Below are positions 1-7,523 of a stretch of 8,365 nt of DNA, piece after piece (within the stretch, counting starts at the first letter, position 1; each line of letters begins with the position of its first letter). The DNA is from CAUPWF01 sp964367905 (GTDB lineage Bacteria > Bacillota > Clostridia > Lachnospirales > Lachnospiraceae): the NCBI GenBank assembly GCA_964367905.1, contig CAYIZP010000074.1:1-8365 (forward strand), given 5' to 3'. The notes under the pieces were generated by a model. The model searched no databases, was not told where the DNA came from, and saw nothing but the letters and a program-made list of their open reading frames with translations. The position numbers and the translations under genes were made by a program.

Positions 1-158
1 AGTCCTCTCGCAAATGCATTGGGTGTATATCCTTCTTGTTTCATAATGTCTAGGATTTTCTCTCTGGTTTTTTCACTAACCTTTTCACTGTTATTCACTA
101 CTCTTGAAACGGTAGCGATGGAAACACCTGCTAGGTTTGCTATGTCATATATATTCAT
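1..158 (-). CDS. LacI-family transcriptional regulator, N-terminal fragment
   Basis: Partial gene; the rest lies beyond base 1. The 52 visible codons begin MNIYDIANLAGVSIATVSRV and form the classic LacI/GalR helix-turn-helix (about residues 4-24: YDIA..AGVS.ATVSRV.N), followed by the third helix (VSEKTREKILDIMKQEGY) and the hinge start (TPNAFARGL). Members of this family are usually dimeric repressors with a C-terminal sugar-binding domain; that domain is not visible, so no effector can be named. The ATG at 158-156 is preceded by AGGGAG five bases upstream. The gene starts only 9 bases after the stop codon of the FtsA-like gene, suggesting co-transcription, although LacI-type genes more often sit beside sugar-use genes, which may lie outside the window. 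The family assignment is very secure; the target is unknown. Confidence 0.93.
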   Translation of the reverse strand, partial: MNIYDIANLAGVSIATVSRVVNNSEKVSEKTREKILDIMKQEGYTPNAFARG

Positions 159-163
159 GTAAT

Positions 164-169
164 CTCCCT
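164..169 (-). promoter_or_regulatory. Ribosome binding site of the lacI-type gene, overlapping the upstream stop codon
   Basis: AGGGAG lies 5 bases before the ATG at 158-156, and its first two bases are also the last two bases of the TAG stop (170-168) of the FtsA-like gene. Terminating ribosomes would sit directly over this site, so translational coupling is plausible. It also confirms the lacI-type start. Confidence 0.7.
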
Positions 170-2234
170 ACGATGTAAATGTAATCTCGATTCTATCCCC
201 CTCATGGACTACACTAATGAATTCCGCTGTCTGTCCATTAACCACCATACTATCGAGTGCTACTGGATTCTCTGGATCAAGTTCAATAAAATTCAATGTC
301 TCTAGAAGTATGTGTGGAGAGTTATCTTCCTTTTGTGGCAAAGTGATCGCTTCGCCATTTAAATACACTTGAATCGCTGGTGTTCCATAGCTTGCTATCT
401 TCTGCTCTTGGGACTCCAACCCTTCTATCCACTCCTGATTTTCTTGCTCTTTTCCCTGTTCTTCCAGAGTTTTTTCTATCTCTTGCATGTTATTTTCTGT
501 CCATTTTATCGTAGTGAATACGTCACGGTCACCAAGAATATATTCTTGTTCTAATAAGATTCCATCCTTCGCAATTTTCATACACTCATCCGAAAGTTCT
601 TCTAGTTTATCTTCAAGATCGGATAGATAGAATTTGTCCGTAATCTCTACCACATCTCCACTCTCAATCTGATAATCAAAGTCTTTCACCTCTCCATTCA
701 CAGATGCTGTTGGCTCGAAGGAATACTCTCTTTCGTCCAATGTAACGATAATTGGCTCTATCTGTTTCATAAGATCAAACAATTTAACCTTCGGAGCCTC
801 TCCTGCTACTGCTGGAGTAATCTCAATTTTATCCCATTTCTTCACAAAACTATTCAGTGTCGTTGTATTGCCATTGAGCGTCAATTCTGCTGGCTTTCCA
901 ACCTCTCCTCTTCGAACCACTTCTCTTCCATTTAGCGTATATACCAAGTCCGTTCCAGAACGTCCCAATATCTCTTTCGTCTTGTATCCACCCATCAATA
1001 GGACATCGAACACTTTCAGATTCTTTGTATCAAACACCTTGAATTTCTTCCCGTTCAGGAACACGTTAGAAAAATCATATCCACTATCAATTACTGATGT
1101 TACACCTATTCCAATAGGAGTGACAAAAGCGGGTCCTTTAAGACTATCTTCTGTCACGACCACTGACTTAATATAATTACTTCCACTTACCGCAATTCTT
1201 GATTCTGCGATTCCTAGTTTATCCGAAATAAGCTGAGTCAAATTCGGTAATAAGCTTCCTCCCCCAACAAGAAACACCGCAGCAGGAGCACCACTATTAA
1301 TATTAATTATGGTCTGTGTAATCGTATCCGCCAACGCGTCAATTGATGGATGAATCGCAGCATAGAATTCATCTGTTGTAATGGTATATTCAAATCCTAA
1401 GATATCTCTATAAGTAAGGTCTCCCTCTCCTGCTGAAAGCTTCATCCGCTCAGCCGTCTCAAAATCCACAAGATAATGCTTTATAATCTCCTCTGTAATT
1501 TCATCACCTGCCGTTGTCGCCATCGCATAAGCTACAATACTCCCATTTTGTGAGATTGCAATATCTGAAGTTCCAGCGCCAATATCTACAAGCGCAATAT
1601 TAATTAACCGTACTTCTGCTGGAACTATCACATTCATTGCCGCTATTGGCTCTAGTGTCAACCCAGACACTTCTAGGTTATTCCTCTCCATTACCGAATA
1701 CAAACTCTCCACAACCATACTAGGCAGGAAGGCCGCAATCACTTCAACCTGAATTTTTTTTCCCTTATGTCCCTTGATAGATTTCATCTTATATCCATCA
1801 AGCTCATAACCAATTATATTATAACCAACGCAGTAAAACGAAATTGACTCTGTTTCCTCTTGAATAGAATCAATCCTCTGTTGTGCTGTAGAGATTGCTT
1901 CCATCTCAAACGATTCCGCCAATTGTTCTGAGATTGGCTCATCAGTTGGAATCTCTATCTCTATGGTCACACGCTCCGTCTTCAATGCACGTCCAGCTGC
2001 AGCAATCGCAACATTGGTGAACTCCATACTCTGTCTCTCTTCCAATGCTCGTTTTGTTTTCTCTACAATCTTCGCCACTTCATCTATATCTTCAATCTGT
2101 CCATCCATCATGGAACGCTTAGTATGTGGTACCACTTCATAATCAACAACATGGAACATCTCATCCACCATCATTCCCACGATACCGACAACCGTTCTCG
2201 TACCTATATCCAAGGCAAAAATCAAATCATCCAT
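168..2234 (-). CDS. FtsA/PilM-type actin-fold protein with a long C-terminal beta-grasp-like extension
   Basis: A 688-residue cytoplasmic actin-like ATPase of the FtsA/PilM group. Seen: phosphate-1 loop near residues 6-16 (FALDIGTRTVVG), an FtsA-style 1C/SHS2 region around 85-190, phosphate-2 loop LVDIGAGTSDIAI near 215-227, and the adenosine loop FLVGGGSLLP near 321-330. FtsA proteins are usually about 410-450 residues; here a further 300 or so follow the ATPase core. They contain three repeats ending in GD.IEIT-like motifs (453-473, 512-532, 665-685) and an acidic, Glu/Gln-rich, probably coiled segment near 540-615. No C-terminal amphipathic membrane helix of the FtsA kind is seen. Start: an ATG at 2249 is possible, but GGAGGAG lies between it and the ATG at 2234, placing that RBS 6-8 bases before 2234, so the shorter form is preferred. 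The neighbours are a c-di-GMP receptor upstream (104-base gap without a clear sigma-A promoter or terminator) and a LacI-type gene downstream. There is no ftsZ or pilus gene here, so a role in division or pili is not supported by context. Confidence 0.85.
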   Translation of the reverse strand: MDDLIFALDIGTRTVVGIVGMMVDEMFHVVDYEVVPHTKRSMMDGQIEDIDEVAKIVEKTKRALEERQSMEFTNVAIAAAGRALKTERVTIEIEIPTDEPISEQLAESFEMEAISTAQQRIDSIQEETESISFYCVGYNIIGYELDGYKMKSIKGHKGKKIQVEVIAAFLPSMVVESLYSVMERNNLEVSGLTLEPIAAMNVIVPAEVRLINIALVDIGAGTSDIAISQNGSIVAYAMATTAGDEITEEIIKHYLVDFETAERMKLSAGEGDLTYRDILGFEYTITTDEFYAAIHPSIDALADTITQTIININSGAPAAVFLVGGGSLLPNLTQLISDKLGIAESRIAVSGSNYIKSVVVTEDSLKGPAFVTPIGIGVTSVIDSGYDFSNVFLNGKKFKVFDTKNLKVFDVLLMGGYKTKEILGRSGTDLVYTLNGREVVRRGEVGKPAELTLNGNTTTLNSFVKKWDKIEITPAVAGEAPKVKLFDLMKQIEPIIVTLDEREYSFEPTASVNGEVKDFDYQIESGDVVEITDKFYLSDLEDKLEELSDECMKIAKDGILLEQEYILGDRDVFTTIKWTENNMQEIEKTLEEQGKEQENQEWIEGLESQEQKIASYGTPAIQVYLNGEAITLPQKEDNSPHILLETLNFIELDPENPVALDSMVVNGQTAEFISVVHEGDRIEITFTS
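180..878 (-). repeat. Three copies of a 21-codon ThiS-like motif in the FtsA-like gene
   Basis: Codons at 878-816, 701-639 and 242-180 encode three stretches that align without gaps to the pattern [LV]NG-x4-[LF]-x3-[VI]-x3-D-x-[IV]-EIT. Each is preceded at a variable distance by a strand such as VYTLNG, IVTLDE or VYLNG. The pattern resembles the second half of ThiS/MoaD beta-grasp domains (VNG...GDRIEI). The C-terminal di-glycine of ThiS and MoaD is absent, so these are probably structural or binding modules and not sulfur carriers. The repeats are diverged at the DNA level; this is a protein repeat. Confidence 0.7.
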
Positions 2235-2240
2235 TACCCT

Positions 2241-2247
2241 CTCCTCC
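2241..2247 (-). promoter_or_regulatory. Ribosome binding site deciding the start of the FtsA-like gene
   Basis: GGAGGAG lies 6-8 bases before the ATG at 2234-2232. An in-frame ATG at 2249-2247 overlaps the first base of this site and has no comparable purine-rich motif before it, so translation most likely begins at 2234 with MDDLIFALDIG. Confidence 0.75.
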
Positions 2248-2338
2248 ATTGCACTGTACTACTCAGTTCTTTCTATCAGTGAATCCTGTTCATATCTTCC
2301 TATCCCCTTTATACTAATAGTACGTGATTTCAAATTAT

Positions 2339-4561
2339 TTACTTCGGTATAATATCCTGATACTTTATCTCAAAATCTGCAATTGATATCGGTCTTGAAT
2401 AAAAATATCCTTGTACTGCGTCGCAATTCATCTCTTTGAGCATCTCAATCTGATCAGCCGTTTCAATTCCTTCCGCAACTACGTACATCTCTAGATTATG
2501 AGCCAGCTTGACCACTCCATCAATCAAGACATCACTGCGCTTTCCTGCACTCTCATCCACGAAGAAATTTCTATCCATCTTCAATGTATCCACTCTTAGA
2601 TTCTTAAGCATACTTAGAGAAGAGAAACCAGATCCAAAATCATCAATTGATATTTTAAATCCTAGCTCACGTAACTTGGAAAATAATTCTTTGAGAACAT
2701 CTTCATTTTCTGCGGTAGTTGATTCTGTAATTTCTATTTCAATATATTCATGTGGCACATTATATTTATCCACTATCGCAACTGTATCCTCTACAAATGT
2801 AGGCGAACTAATATTCAGTCTTGAACAGTTGACAGATACCGGAAGATGTCCAATCCCTCGATCCATCCAATCTCTAAGGGCAATGCAAGTATTCTCTAAT
2901 ATATACCTATCTAATTCTATAATAAACCCATTTTGCTCAAATAATGGTATAAATATATCTGGATAAATCATATTCCCGTCCGATTCAATCCAACGAACAA
3001 GTGCCTCTGCACCCACAAGTGTGCCTTCGGACACACTAAATTTAGGTTGCAAATAAACCCTATATTCCTTATTCTTGAGTGCAGCTCTCATTTTATTGGT
3101 AACATCTGCCTCCCTAAGCACCCTTGTCTTAAATGCAGTATCGTAATCGCAGAGTACTAATCCTGCTGTTTCTTTTGCTTTTTTATGCGCATGACTAGCT
3201 TTATTAATGATTTCATCCACATCTAATTCACCCGCCTCAATAGCATATCTACCACATTTGAACTGGGTATCATGTCCTAACAATTCTGGAATTTGCTCTT
3301 GATAAAATTCCATACATTGCATTGCCAAACTTGGGATATCATCTAAAAATCCATCTTTCGCAAATATTGTGAATTTATCATCTCCAATCCTTGCAAACAT
3401 CATTGTCTGTTCATTAAATGTATCCGCAAATTTTTTCATCGTCTTTAGTACGCGATCTCCCATTTCATATCCATACATATCATTGAAGACTTTGAATTTT
3501 TGGATATCAAATATGAGGATGATATATTCTTGATTTTTATTTTTCTCTAAGGCTACCCTCATATCTCGTTTTAATTTTGCCATGTTAGGCAAGCCTGTAA
3601 GCGAATCATAATATGCTGTCTTTTCAAGTTTCTTCAACGAACGCTCTTGAGCCAAGCCAATATAAACAATTAGAAGAATCAATACCCAGAAGATTATCTG
3701 ACAAATGACTTGTAATTGCTTAACCGCCTTAACAAGGTCAACATTAATTGTTTCTGTATTCACATTAAGCGCTACTGCCCATTGAGCCCCTTCGATTGGA
3801 AAATAAATCATAATTTTAGAGGTTCCAAAATGAACATAATCAAAGCTGCCACTCTCCCCATTCACAATATTGTTCTGCGCCTGAATTACGTTCTCATGTC
3901 CCATCTCATCAACATCATTTTCTGGAATCAACACTTCGCCTATATGATTCTCATTCGTAGAATAAATGAAATTCAACGAATGATCCACGATGAAGACATC
4001 ACTCTCTCCCTCCACGCTTTCTTTGACTGTATCTAAGAATCCCTCCAACGATGTTTCCTCTGACAAGATAGCTGTTACTTCACCATTCTTCATGATAGGA
4101 ACTGCAATACTAAATACCATATCGTTCGATTCACTTAGAGTATATGGTTCCGAAATATAGAACTCTTCGTGCACTGCATGTTCGAACAATGCAGTCTCAG
4201 AAAAATCAAGCACCTCATTCTTCACAGAAATTCCAGTGCCATCAAGATCTATATAATAAAGATTCTCAAACTCCTTCACCTGAGTTTGCTCCATTAAGAT
4301 GTCTATCGCATTCTCATCTGACACCTTAGACTCTGATATATAATTCGAAAGAAGAGATAAATCTTCTATATACTCCTCAATCGCACTCTCAAGGCAGTCT
4401 TCAAGATGTCCTCCGATTTGCTCCATTTCTCCTCTAGAGGCGTCAAGGACTGCACCTTCTGCAGCGAACTGAAACCAGCTAGCTAATCCCCCAATGATAC
4501 AAGCCACTACTATTGCAACCACTGTTGTAATTATTTTTGTTTTTCTATTATCTAGTTTCAA
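2339..4561 (-). CDS. Membrane Cache-GGDEF-EAL c-di-GMP receptor, probable phosphodiesterase
   Basis: A 740-residue inner-membrane signalling protein. Order: TM1 at about 9-33, an extracytoplasmic Cache-type sensor at about 34-280, TM2 at about 283-304, GGDEF domain at about 312-470 and EAL domain at about 485-735. The GGDEF domain opens with the normal DSLTGLPN (319-326), but its signature is GDDKF (393-397): the second Gly is Asp and the Glu is Lys, so cyclase activity is probably lost. No RxxD inhibitory site is seen before it. The EAL domain looks intact: EAL 519-521, N578, E613 in EITES, DDFGSGFSS from 640, K661, E697 in AEGIE and QGY 717-719. The likely role is hydrolysis of c-di-GMP in response to an extracellular ligand, with the GGDEF part perhaps binding GTP as a regulator. 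Translation starts at TTG (4561-4559), justified by AGGAGG six bases upstream. It has its own predicted promoter and is separated from the peptidase gene by 108 bases. The ligand is unknown. Confidence 0.93.
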   Translation of the reverse strand: MKLDNRKTKIITTVVAIVVACIIGGLASWFQFAAEGAVLDASRGEMEQIGGHLEDCLESAIEEYIEDLSLLSNYISESKVSDENAIDILMEQTQVKEFENLYYIDLDGTGISVKNEVLDFSETALFEHAVHEEFYISEPYTLSESNDMVFSIAVPIMKNGEVTAILSEETSLEGFLDTVKESVEGESDVFIVDHSLNFIYSTNENHIGEVLIPENDVDEMGHENVIQAQNNIVNGESGSFDYVHFGTSKIMIYFPIEGAQWAVALNVNTETINVDLVKAVKQLQVICQIIFWVLILLIVYIGLAQERSLKKLEKTAYYDSLTGLPNMAKLKRDMRVALEKNKNQEYIILIFDIQKFKVFNDMYGYEMGDRVLKTMKKFADTFNEQTMMFARIGDDKFTIFAKDGFLDDIPSLAMQCMEFYQEQIPELLGHDTQFKCGRYAIEAGELDVDEIINKASHAHKKAKETAGLVLCDYDTAFKTRVLREADVTNKMRAALKNKEYRVYLQPKFSVSEGTLVGAEALVRWIESDGNMIYPDIFIPLFEQNGFIIELDRYILENTCIALRDWMDRGIGHLPVSVNCSRLNISSPTFVEDTVAIVDKYNVPHEYIEIEITESTTAENEDVLKELFSKLRELGFKISIDDFGSGFSSLSMLKNLRVDTLKMDRNFFVDESAGKRSDVLIDGVVKLAHNLEMYVVAEGIETADQIEMLKEMNCDAVQGYFYSRPISIADFEIKYQDIIPK

Positions 4562-4567
4562 ATTTTT

Positions 4568-4573
4568 CCTCCT
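4568..4573 (-). promoter_or_regulatory. Ribosome binding site supporting a TTG start
   Basis: A perfect AGGAGG, then the 6-base spacer AAAAAT, then TTG at 4561-4559. No ATG with comparable spacing exists. The residues that follow (KLDNRKTK, then the first membrane helix) fit a natural N-terminus, so the TTG is the real start. Confidence 0.85.
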
Positions 4574-4624
4574 TAATCACCGGCATCTAAAATAGACATA
4601 TATATTGACAAATTCTACGCTATA

Positions 4625-4653
4625 AGTATAATCTTATTAAAAGGATAATTCAA
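4625..4653 (-). promoter_or_regulatory. Predicted sigma-A promoter of the c-di-GMP receptor gene
   Basis: Reading on the minus strand, TTGAAT (4653-4648), a 17-base spacer and TATACT (4630-4625): 4/6 and 5/6 matches to the vegetative consensus. Predicted transcription start is near 4618, giving a leader of about 57 bases before the TTG start. The gene is thus probably transcribed independently of the peptidase gene upstream. No clear intrinsic terminator is visible between them. Confidence 0.55.
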
Positions 4654-4669
4654 GCTATATTATAGTCTT

Positions 4670-6112
4670 TCACTTGATTTCTTTTAGTAAACTCACATAG
4701 AATCCTACAGTTTTCACCAATGTAGAGATTGGAATTCTTTCATCGTGTCCATGAATCATACCTCGCTCTTCTTTTGATAATTTCATCGCCGAGAAGCGGT
4801 ACACTCGATCTGTAATTCTACAATAATGTCTAGAGTCGCTACATGCCATCATCAAGTAAGGAGATACAATGGCATCCGGCCAAGTATTGTGAATCACTTT
4901 AGTCAAGATCTGCCACTCCTTGCATGAAGTGTCAGAAGTAATCGACGGATTCATCCCAGTGACCTTTCTAATCTCAATATCTGGATTGTCGACTATCTTC
5001 TTCAAATAGAAAATAGCTTCCTCCATAGTCGTACTTCCTAGCAATCTAAGGTTTGCTCCTGTTGTTACCGTCGGTGAAAGTACATTGTATGCATCACTTC
5101 CTTGCATACGAGTCAACGCACATGTAGTGCGAATCATGGCATTCAACTCCCCACCTGATTTCTTGCAAATCATAGCCAATATCGGTTTGAACAACCACAA
5201 ATTAGAGAAAATTAATCGATAGGTGAAATTGCTATGTCGCCCTAAGATATCAAACATCTCTAATACTGGTTTTGTAAATTCTACTGGAAATGGATGTTTC
5301 TCTATCTTCGTAACTGCTTCTGCCATCACACCCACTGTAGTATGTACTGGAGGGGTTGCTGCATGCCCCCCTTTCCCATGTAGGATAAAATCAAGATTTA
5401 GACTTCCCTTTTCTCCGATTCCAATTAACGCACATTCCCCAGGAACACCTGGGAATGCATTCTCCACAACCGCGCCTCCTTCATCTAATACCATGGCTGG
5501 CTTAATACCACGCCTCTCCAATTCACTGACAATCGACGGACAAGAACTCCCATCCACCTCTTCTTCACCAGAAAAAGCGAGATAAATATCTTGCTTTGGG
5601 ACAAATCCTTGTGACAAGAGATATTCTGTTGCCTCTAAAATTGCACAGAACGTTCCCTTTGTATCCAATGTTCCACGCCCCCAAATCTTATCATCTTCGA
5701 TCAATCCCTCAAAGGCTGGCTTTGTCCATAAGTTCTCCACCACCGGAACCACATCATAATGCGCCATACATACAATCGGTGCTTCCGAAGACTTCCCCTT
5801 CCATGTAAAAAGTAGGCCAGTCTTGTCAATAAATTCTCGATTGCAATGCGCATGTATCAGCGGGAATCTTTCCTCTATCAGCCCATGTAATTTCTCATAT
5901 TCACTATAGTCCACCAAAGAGGTATCACGATAAGATACGGTTTTGCAGCGAATTAAATCCACCATATCCTTCACTATCTTCTCTCGATCTAAGTCAAACT
6001 CTTCACTTACACTCGCCACCACCTTATATGGTCGAAACTTCATGGTTCGAATCAGCATAATGAGGATGAGAGTCAGCAGACATCCCAATAAAATATAAAG
6101 TAGAACCATCAT
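4670..6112 (-). CDS. Membrane-anchored M20-family metallopeptidase
   Basis: A 480-residue di-zinc hydrolase of the M20 family, in the group of carboxypeptidase S/PM20D1-like enzymes that cleave peptides or N-acyl amino acids. The metal site is complete: H118 in MAHYDVVP, D150 in GRGTLDTKG (bridging), E183/E184 in FSGEEEVDG (general base and ligand), D210 in VLDEGG, and H454 in IHGHDERI. GKGGHAATPP (246-255) is the conserved lid/dimerisation motif with H250. Residues 3-22 form one hydrophobic helix followed by RTMKFRPYK; the positive charges after it suggest the catalytic domain faces the cytoplasm. The helix lacks a clear signal-peptidase site and looks like an anchor. The ATG overlaps the stop of the upstream membrane gene by one base (TAATG), with AAAGGA eight bases before; a second ATG follows immediately. 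It is probably co-transcribed with the two membrane genes and could hydrolyse what they import. The substrate cannot be read from sequence. Confidence 0.93.
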   Translation of the reverse strand: MMVLLYILLGCLLTLILIMLIRTMKFRPYKVVASVSEEFDLDREKIVKDMVDLIRCKTVSYRDTSLVDYSEYEKLHGLIEERFPLIHAHCNREFIDKTGLLFTWKGKSSEAPIVCMAHYDVVPVVENLWTKPAFEGLIEDDKIWGRGTLDTKGTFCAILEATEYLLSQGFVPKQDIYLAFSGEEEVDGSSCPSIVSELERRGIKPAMVLDEGGAVVENAFPGVPGECALIGIGEKGSLNLDFILHGKGGHAATPPVHTTVGVMAEAVTKIEKHPFPVEFTKPVLEMFDILGRHSNFTYRLIFSNLWLFKPILAMICKKSGGELNAMIRTTCALTRMQGSDAYNVLSPTVTTGANLRLLGSTTMEEAIFYLKKIVDNPDIEIRKVTGMNPSITSDTSCKEWQILTKVIHNTWPDAIVSPYLMMACSDSRHYCRITDRVYRFSAMKLSKEERGMIHGHDERIPISTLVKTVGFYVSLLKEIK

Positions 6113-6786
6113 TATACCAATCCTTTCTTATATAGGATTCTTGCTACTCCAATTGCGATAAGAGACCCCACTGGAACTAAGATTCCTACCGAACTCGCTA
6201 GTGATGGAACTAGGATAAATAGCACGACCATAAATAAAAGTGGCGCCACACTAATCTTCCAGTTTTTACTCACATATACCACAGCCAAACCACCAAACAG
6301 CGATGGGAGGATATTATCAAATGCCGGTTTTAGAACTGGTGCATTGAACACTGGCTCTAACTGAGCAAATAGTAAGACTCCAAGAGCAATGACAATCGTC
6401 GTCACAATGGAAGATGTTGCAATCGCTATCGTAGATACCAACTCTCCCTCTTCGGTCCCAGGCTTCACATCCGTAGACTCCATCGCATTCAACGCACTTG
6501 GCACCTTAAGACCTGTAACATTCCCCGTAACAAATCCGAGGAAGGACCCGCCCGCTCCAAGCATTGGAATATAGGTGAATACTTCGATCAGACCAACTGT
6601 CCAGAAAATCGGTGCCACTCCTAATAGCCCAGTTAAAACTGGCGCAAACCCTGGCCAGCTATCGTAATAAAAGCAGATGATAATTGGGACTGTTAGAAAC
6701 AAGGCTCCTGCTGTCCACATCCAAATGATTCCATACTTATAGGTGGAATCTGCATATGATGTTTTTTGATTATTTATGTAATTCAT
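6112..6786 (-). CDS. Multispanning membrane protein, partner of the DUF5058-type protein
   Basis: A 224-residue integral membrane protein with about six helices (roughly 19-40, 50-72, 118-141, 158-173, 178-196 and 199-217). A Gly-rich stretch, LGAGGSFLGFVTGNVTGLK (76-94), and a short acidic/polar loop, STDVKPGTEEGE (104-115), separate the first helices from the rest. The Gly-rich stretch could be a re-entrant or substrate-contacting segment, but that is inference. I do not recognise a characterised family; I recall similar proteins next to DUF5058 genes sometimes carrying loose labels such as small-conductance mechanosensitive channel, but I see no MscS beta-domain here and do not adopt that. 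The start ATG follows GGGAGG at 6801-6796 with 9 bases between (a nearer AAAGG is also present), 15 bases after the upstream stop. It overlaps the peptidase start by one base. The tight packing suggests it forms a heteromeric transporter with the upstream protein. Confidence 0.8.
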   Translation of the reverse strand: MNYINNQKTSYADSTYKYGIIWMWTAGALFLTVPIIICFYYDSWPGFAPVLTGLLGVAPIFWTVGLIEVFTYIPMLGAGGSFLGFVTGNVTGLKVPSALNAMESTDVKPGTEEGELVSTIAIATSSIVTTIVIALGVLLFAQLEPVFNAPVLKPAFDNILPSLFGGLAVVYVSKNWKISVAPLLFMVVLFILVPSLASSVGILVPVGSLIAIGVARILYKKGLV

Positions 6787-6795
6787 AATTCCTTT

Positions 6796-6801
6796 CCTCC
6801 C
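6796..6801 (-). promoter_or_regulatory. Intercistronic ribosome binding site between the two membrane genes
   Basis: GGGAGG directly follows the TAA stop (6804-6802) of the upstream membrane gene and lies 9 bases before the ATG at 6786. Short spacing without promoter or terminator signals supports one polycistronic message. Confidence 0.65.
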
Positions 6802-7521
6802 TTAAGTAAGTAATGGTGTAATAGCAACTGCAAATGCCATGGACCCGAGCATGCTAAATGGTAGCGCATAATTTTCCAACCACTTGGCATTGAATTTCTT
6901 GATAATCAGTCCACAGATTCCCATAAGTATCGCCGAGAACATCAAGACAAATACAGGAATCCATCCTACAATTCCCTCACTGACTGTCGCAAATACCATT
7001 CCTAAAAATGCTGAAATCATCCCCAAAAACATTGCGGTCAAGAAGATATCACCCCACTTGCTATCCTTTGATTTCAGCGAGACCATACCTTTTTGGATCC
7101 GCTTGTATAAAATCGGAACATATAGAATACTAGGAAGAATACCAAGAGTCATCACCCAGGCAATTGCAGAATATGTCTCAGGATTTGTAATTAACTCCGA
7201 AAGAGATGTGCCTAGAGCTGTTGCCGTTGACGACGCAGCTGGCAATTCGTATGTAATCGCACCAATAACACTGAGACGTATCCACGGAAGTGGTAGTCCT
7301 AGAAACTTTGCTAAAGTCACCACCCCTAAAAGAATGGAAATCGCTGGTGCAATGGTGAACAAACAAGTCGAACTTATAACACGTCGAATCTTCTTCATAT
7401 CCATACCGATTGCCTGCGCTTGCCGATAAGCACGAATCAGAAAGAATATAGATTGTGCCAACACAAAAAGAATAATAACTGTAGCTACTCCATAGAGAAA
7501 GCTACTATTTGGATCAAACAT
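6802..7521 (-). CDS. DUF5058-type integral membrane protein, putative transporter subunit
   Basis: A 239-residue membrane protein beginning MFDPNSSFLYGVATVIILF. Helices lie at about 8-32, 48-71, 119-139, 157-179, 186-209 and 219-237, with a shorter hydrophobic stretch near 80-92 leading into the conserved-looking GAITYELPAASSTATALG (87-104). I assign it to the DUF5058 family from memory of that N-terminus and general shape; the family has no established function that I know of. An in-frame ATG at 7560 would add 13 residues, but it lies upstream of the transcription start predicted from the promoter at 7562-7590. The ATG at 7521 has GGGGGT seven bases before it, so 7521 is chosen. It is the first gene of a three-gene operon with a second membrane protein and an M20 peptidase. 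The operon suggests uptake of a peptide-like compound; an export role cannot be excluded. Confidence 0.78.
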   Translation of the reverse strand: MFDPNSSFLYGVATVIILFVLAQSIFFLIRAYRQAQAIGMDMKKIRRVISSTCLFTIAPAISILLGVVTLAKFLGLPLPWIRLSVIGAITYELPAASSTATALGTSLSELITNPETYSAIAWVMTLGILPSILYVPILYKRIQKGMVSLKSKDSKWGDIFLTAMFLGMISAFLGMVFATVSEGIVGWIPVFVLMFSAILMGICGLIIKKFNAKWLENYALPFSMLGSMAFAVAITPLLT

Positions 7522-7523
7522 AA

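Noticed and set aside
2311..2323. Small palindrome around TACTAATAGTA after the receptor gene
   Set aside because: Arms of 5-6 bases in AT-rich DNA are expected by chance, and no U-run follows.
2235..2338. Possible separate promoter for the FtsA-like gene (TTGAAA followed by TATAAA)
   Set aside because: The spacing is only about 14 bases, too short for sigma-A, and no alternative sigma pattern fits convincingly.
2508..2966. Plus-strand open frame of 152 codons opposite the EAL domain
   Set aside because: Antisense to a well-supported conserved domain, with Ser/Ile-rich low-information translation and no RBS support.
5435..5456. Hairpin-like CCCAGG/CCTGGG inside the M20 gene
   Set aside because: Short and inside conserved coding sequence (the AFPGVPGE segment); no sign of regulatory use.
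6884..7429. Plus-strand open frame of 181 codons
   Set aside because: It lies wholly antisense to the DUF5058-type gene, has no recognisable domain and mirrors the codon pattern of the real gene; a shadow frame.
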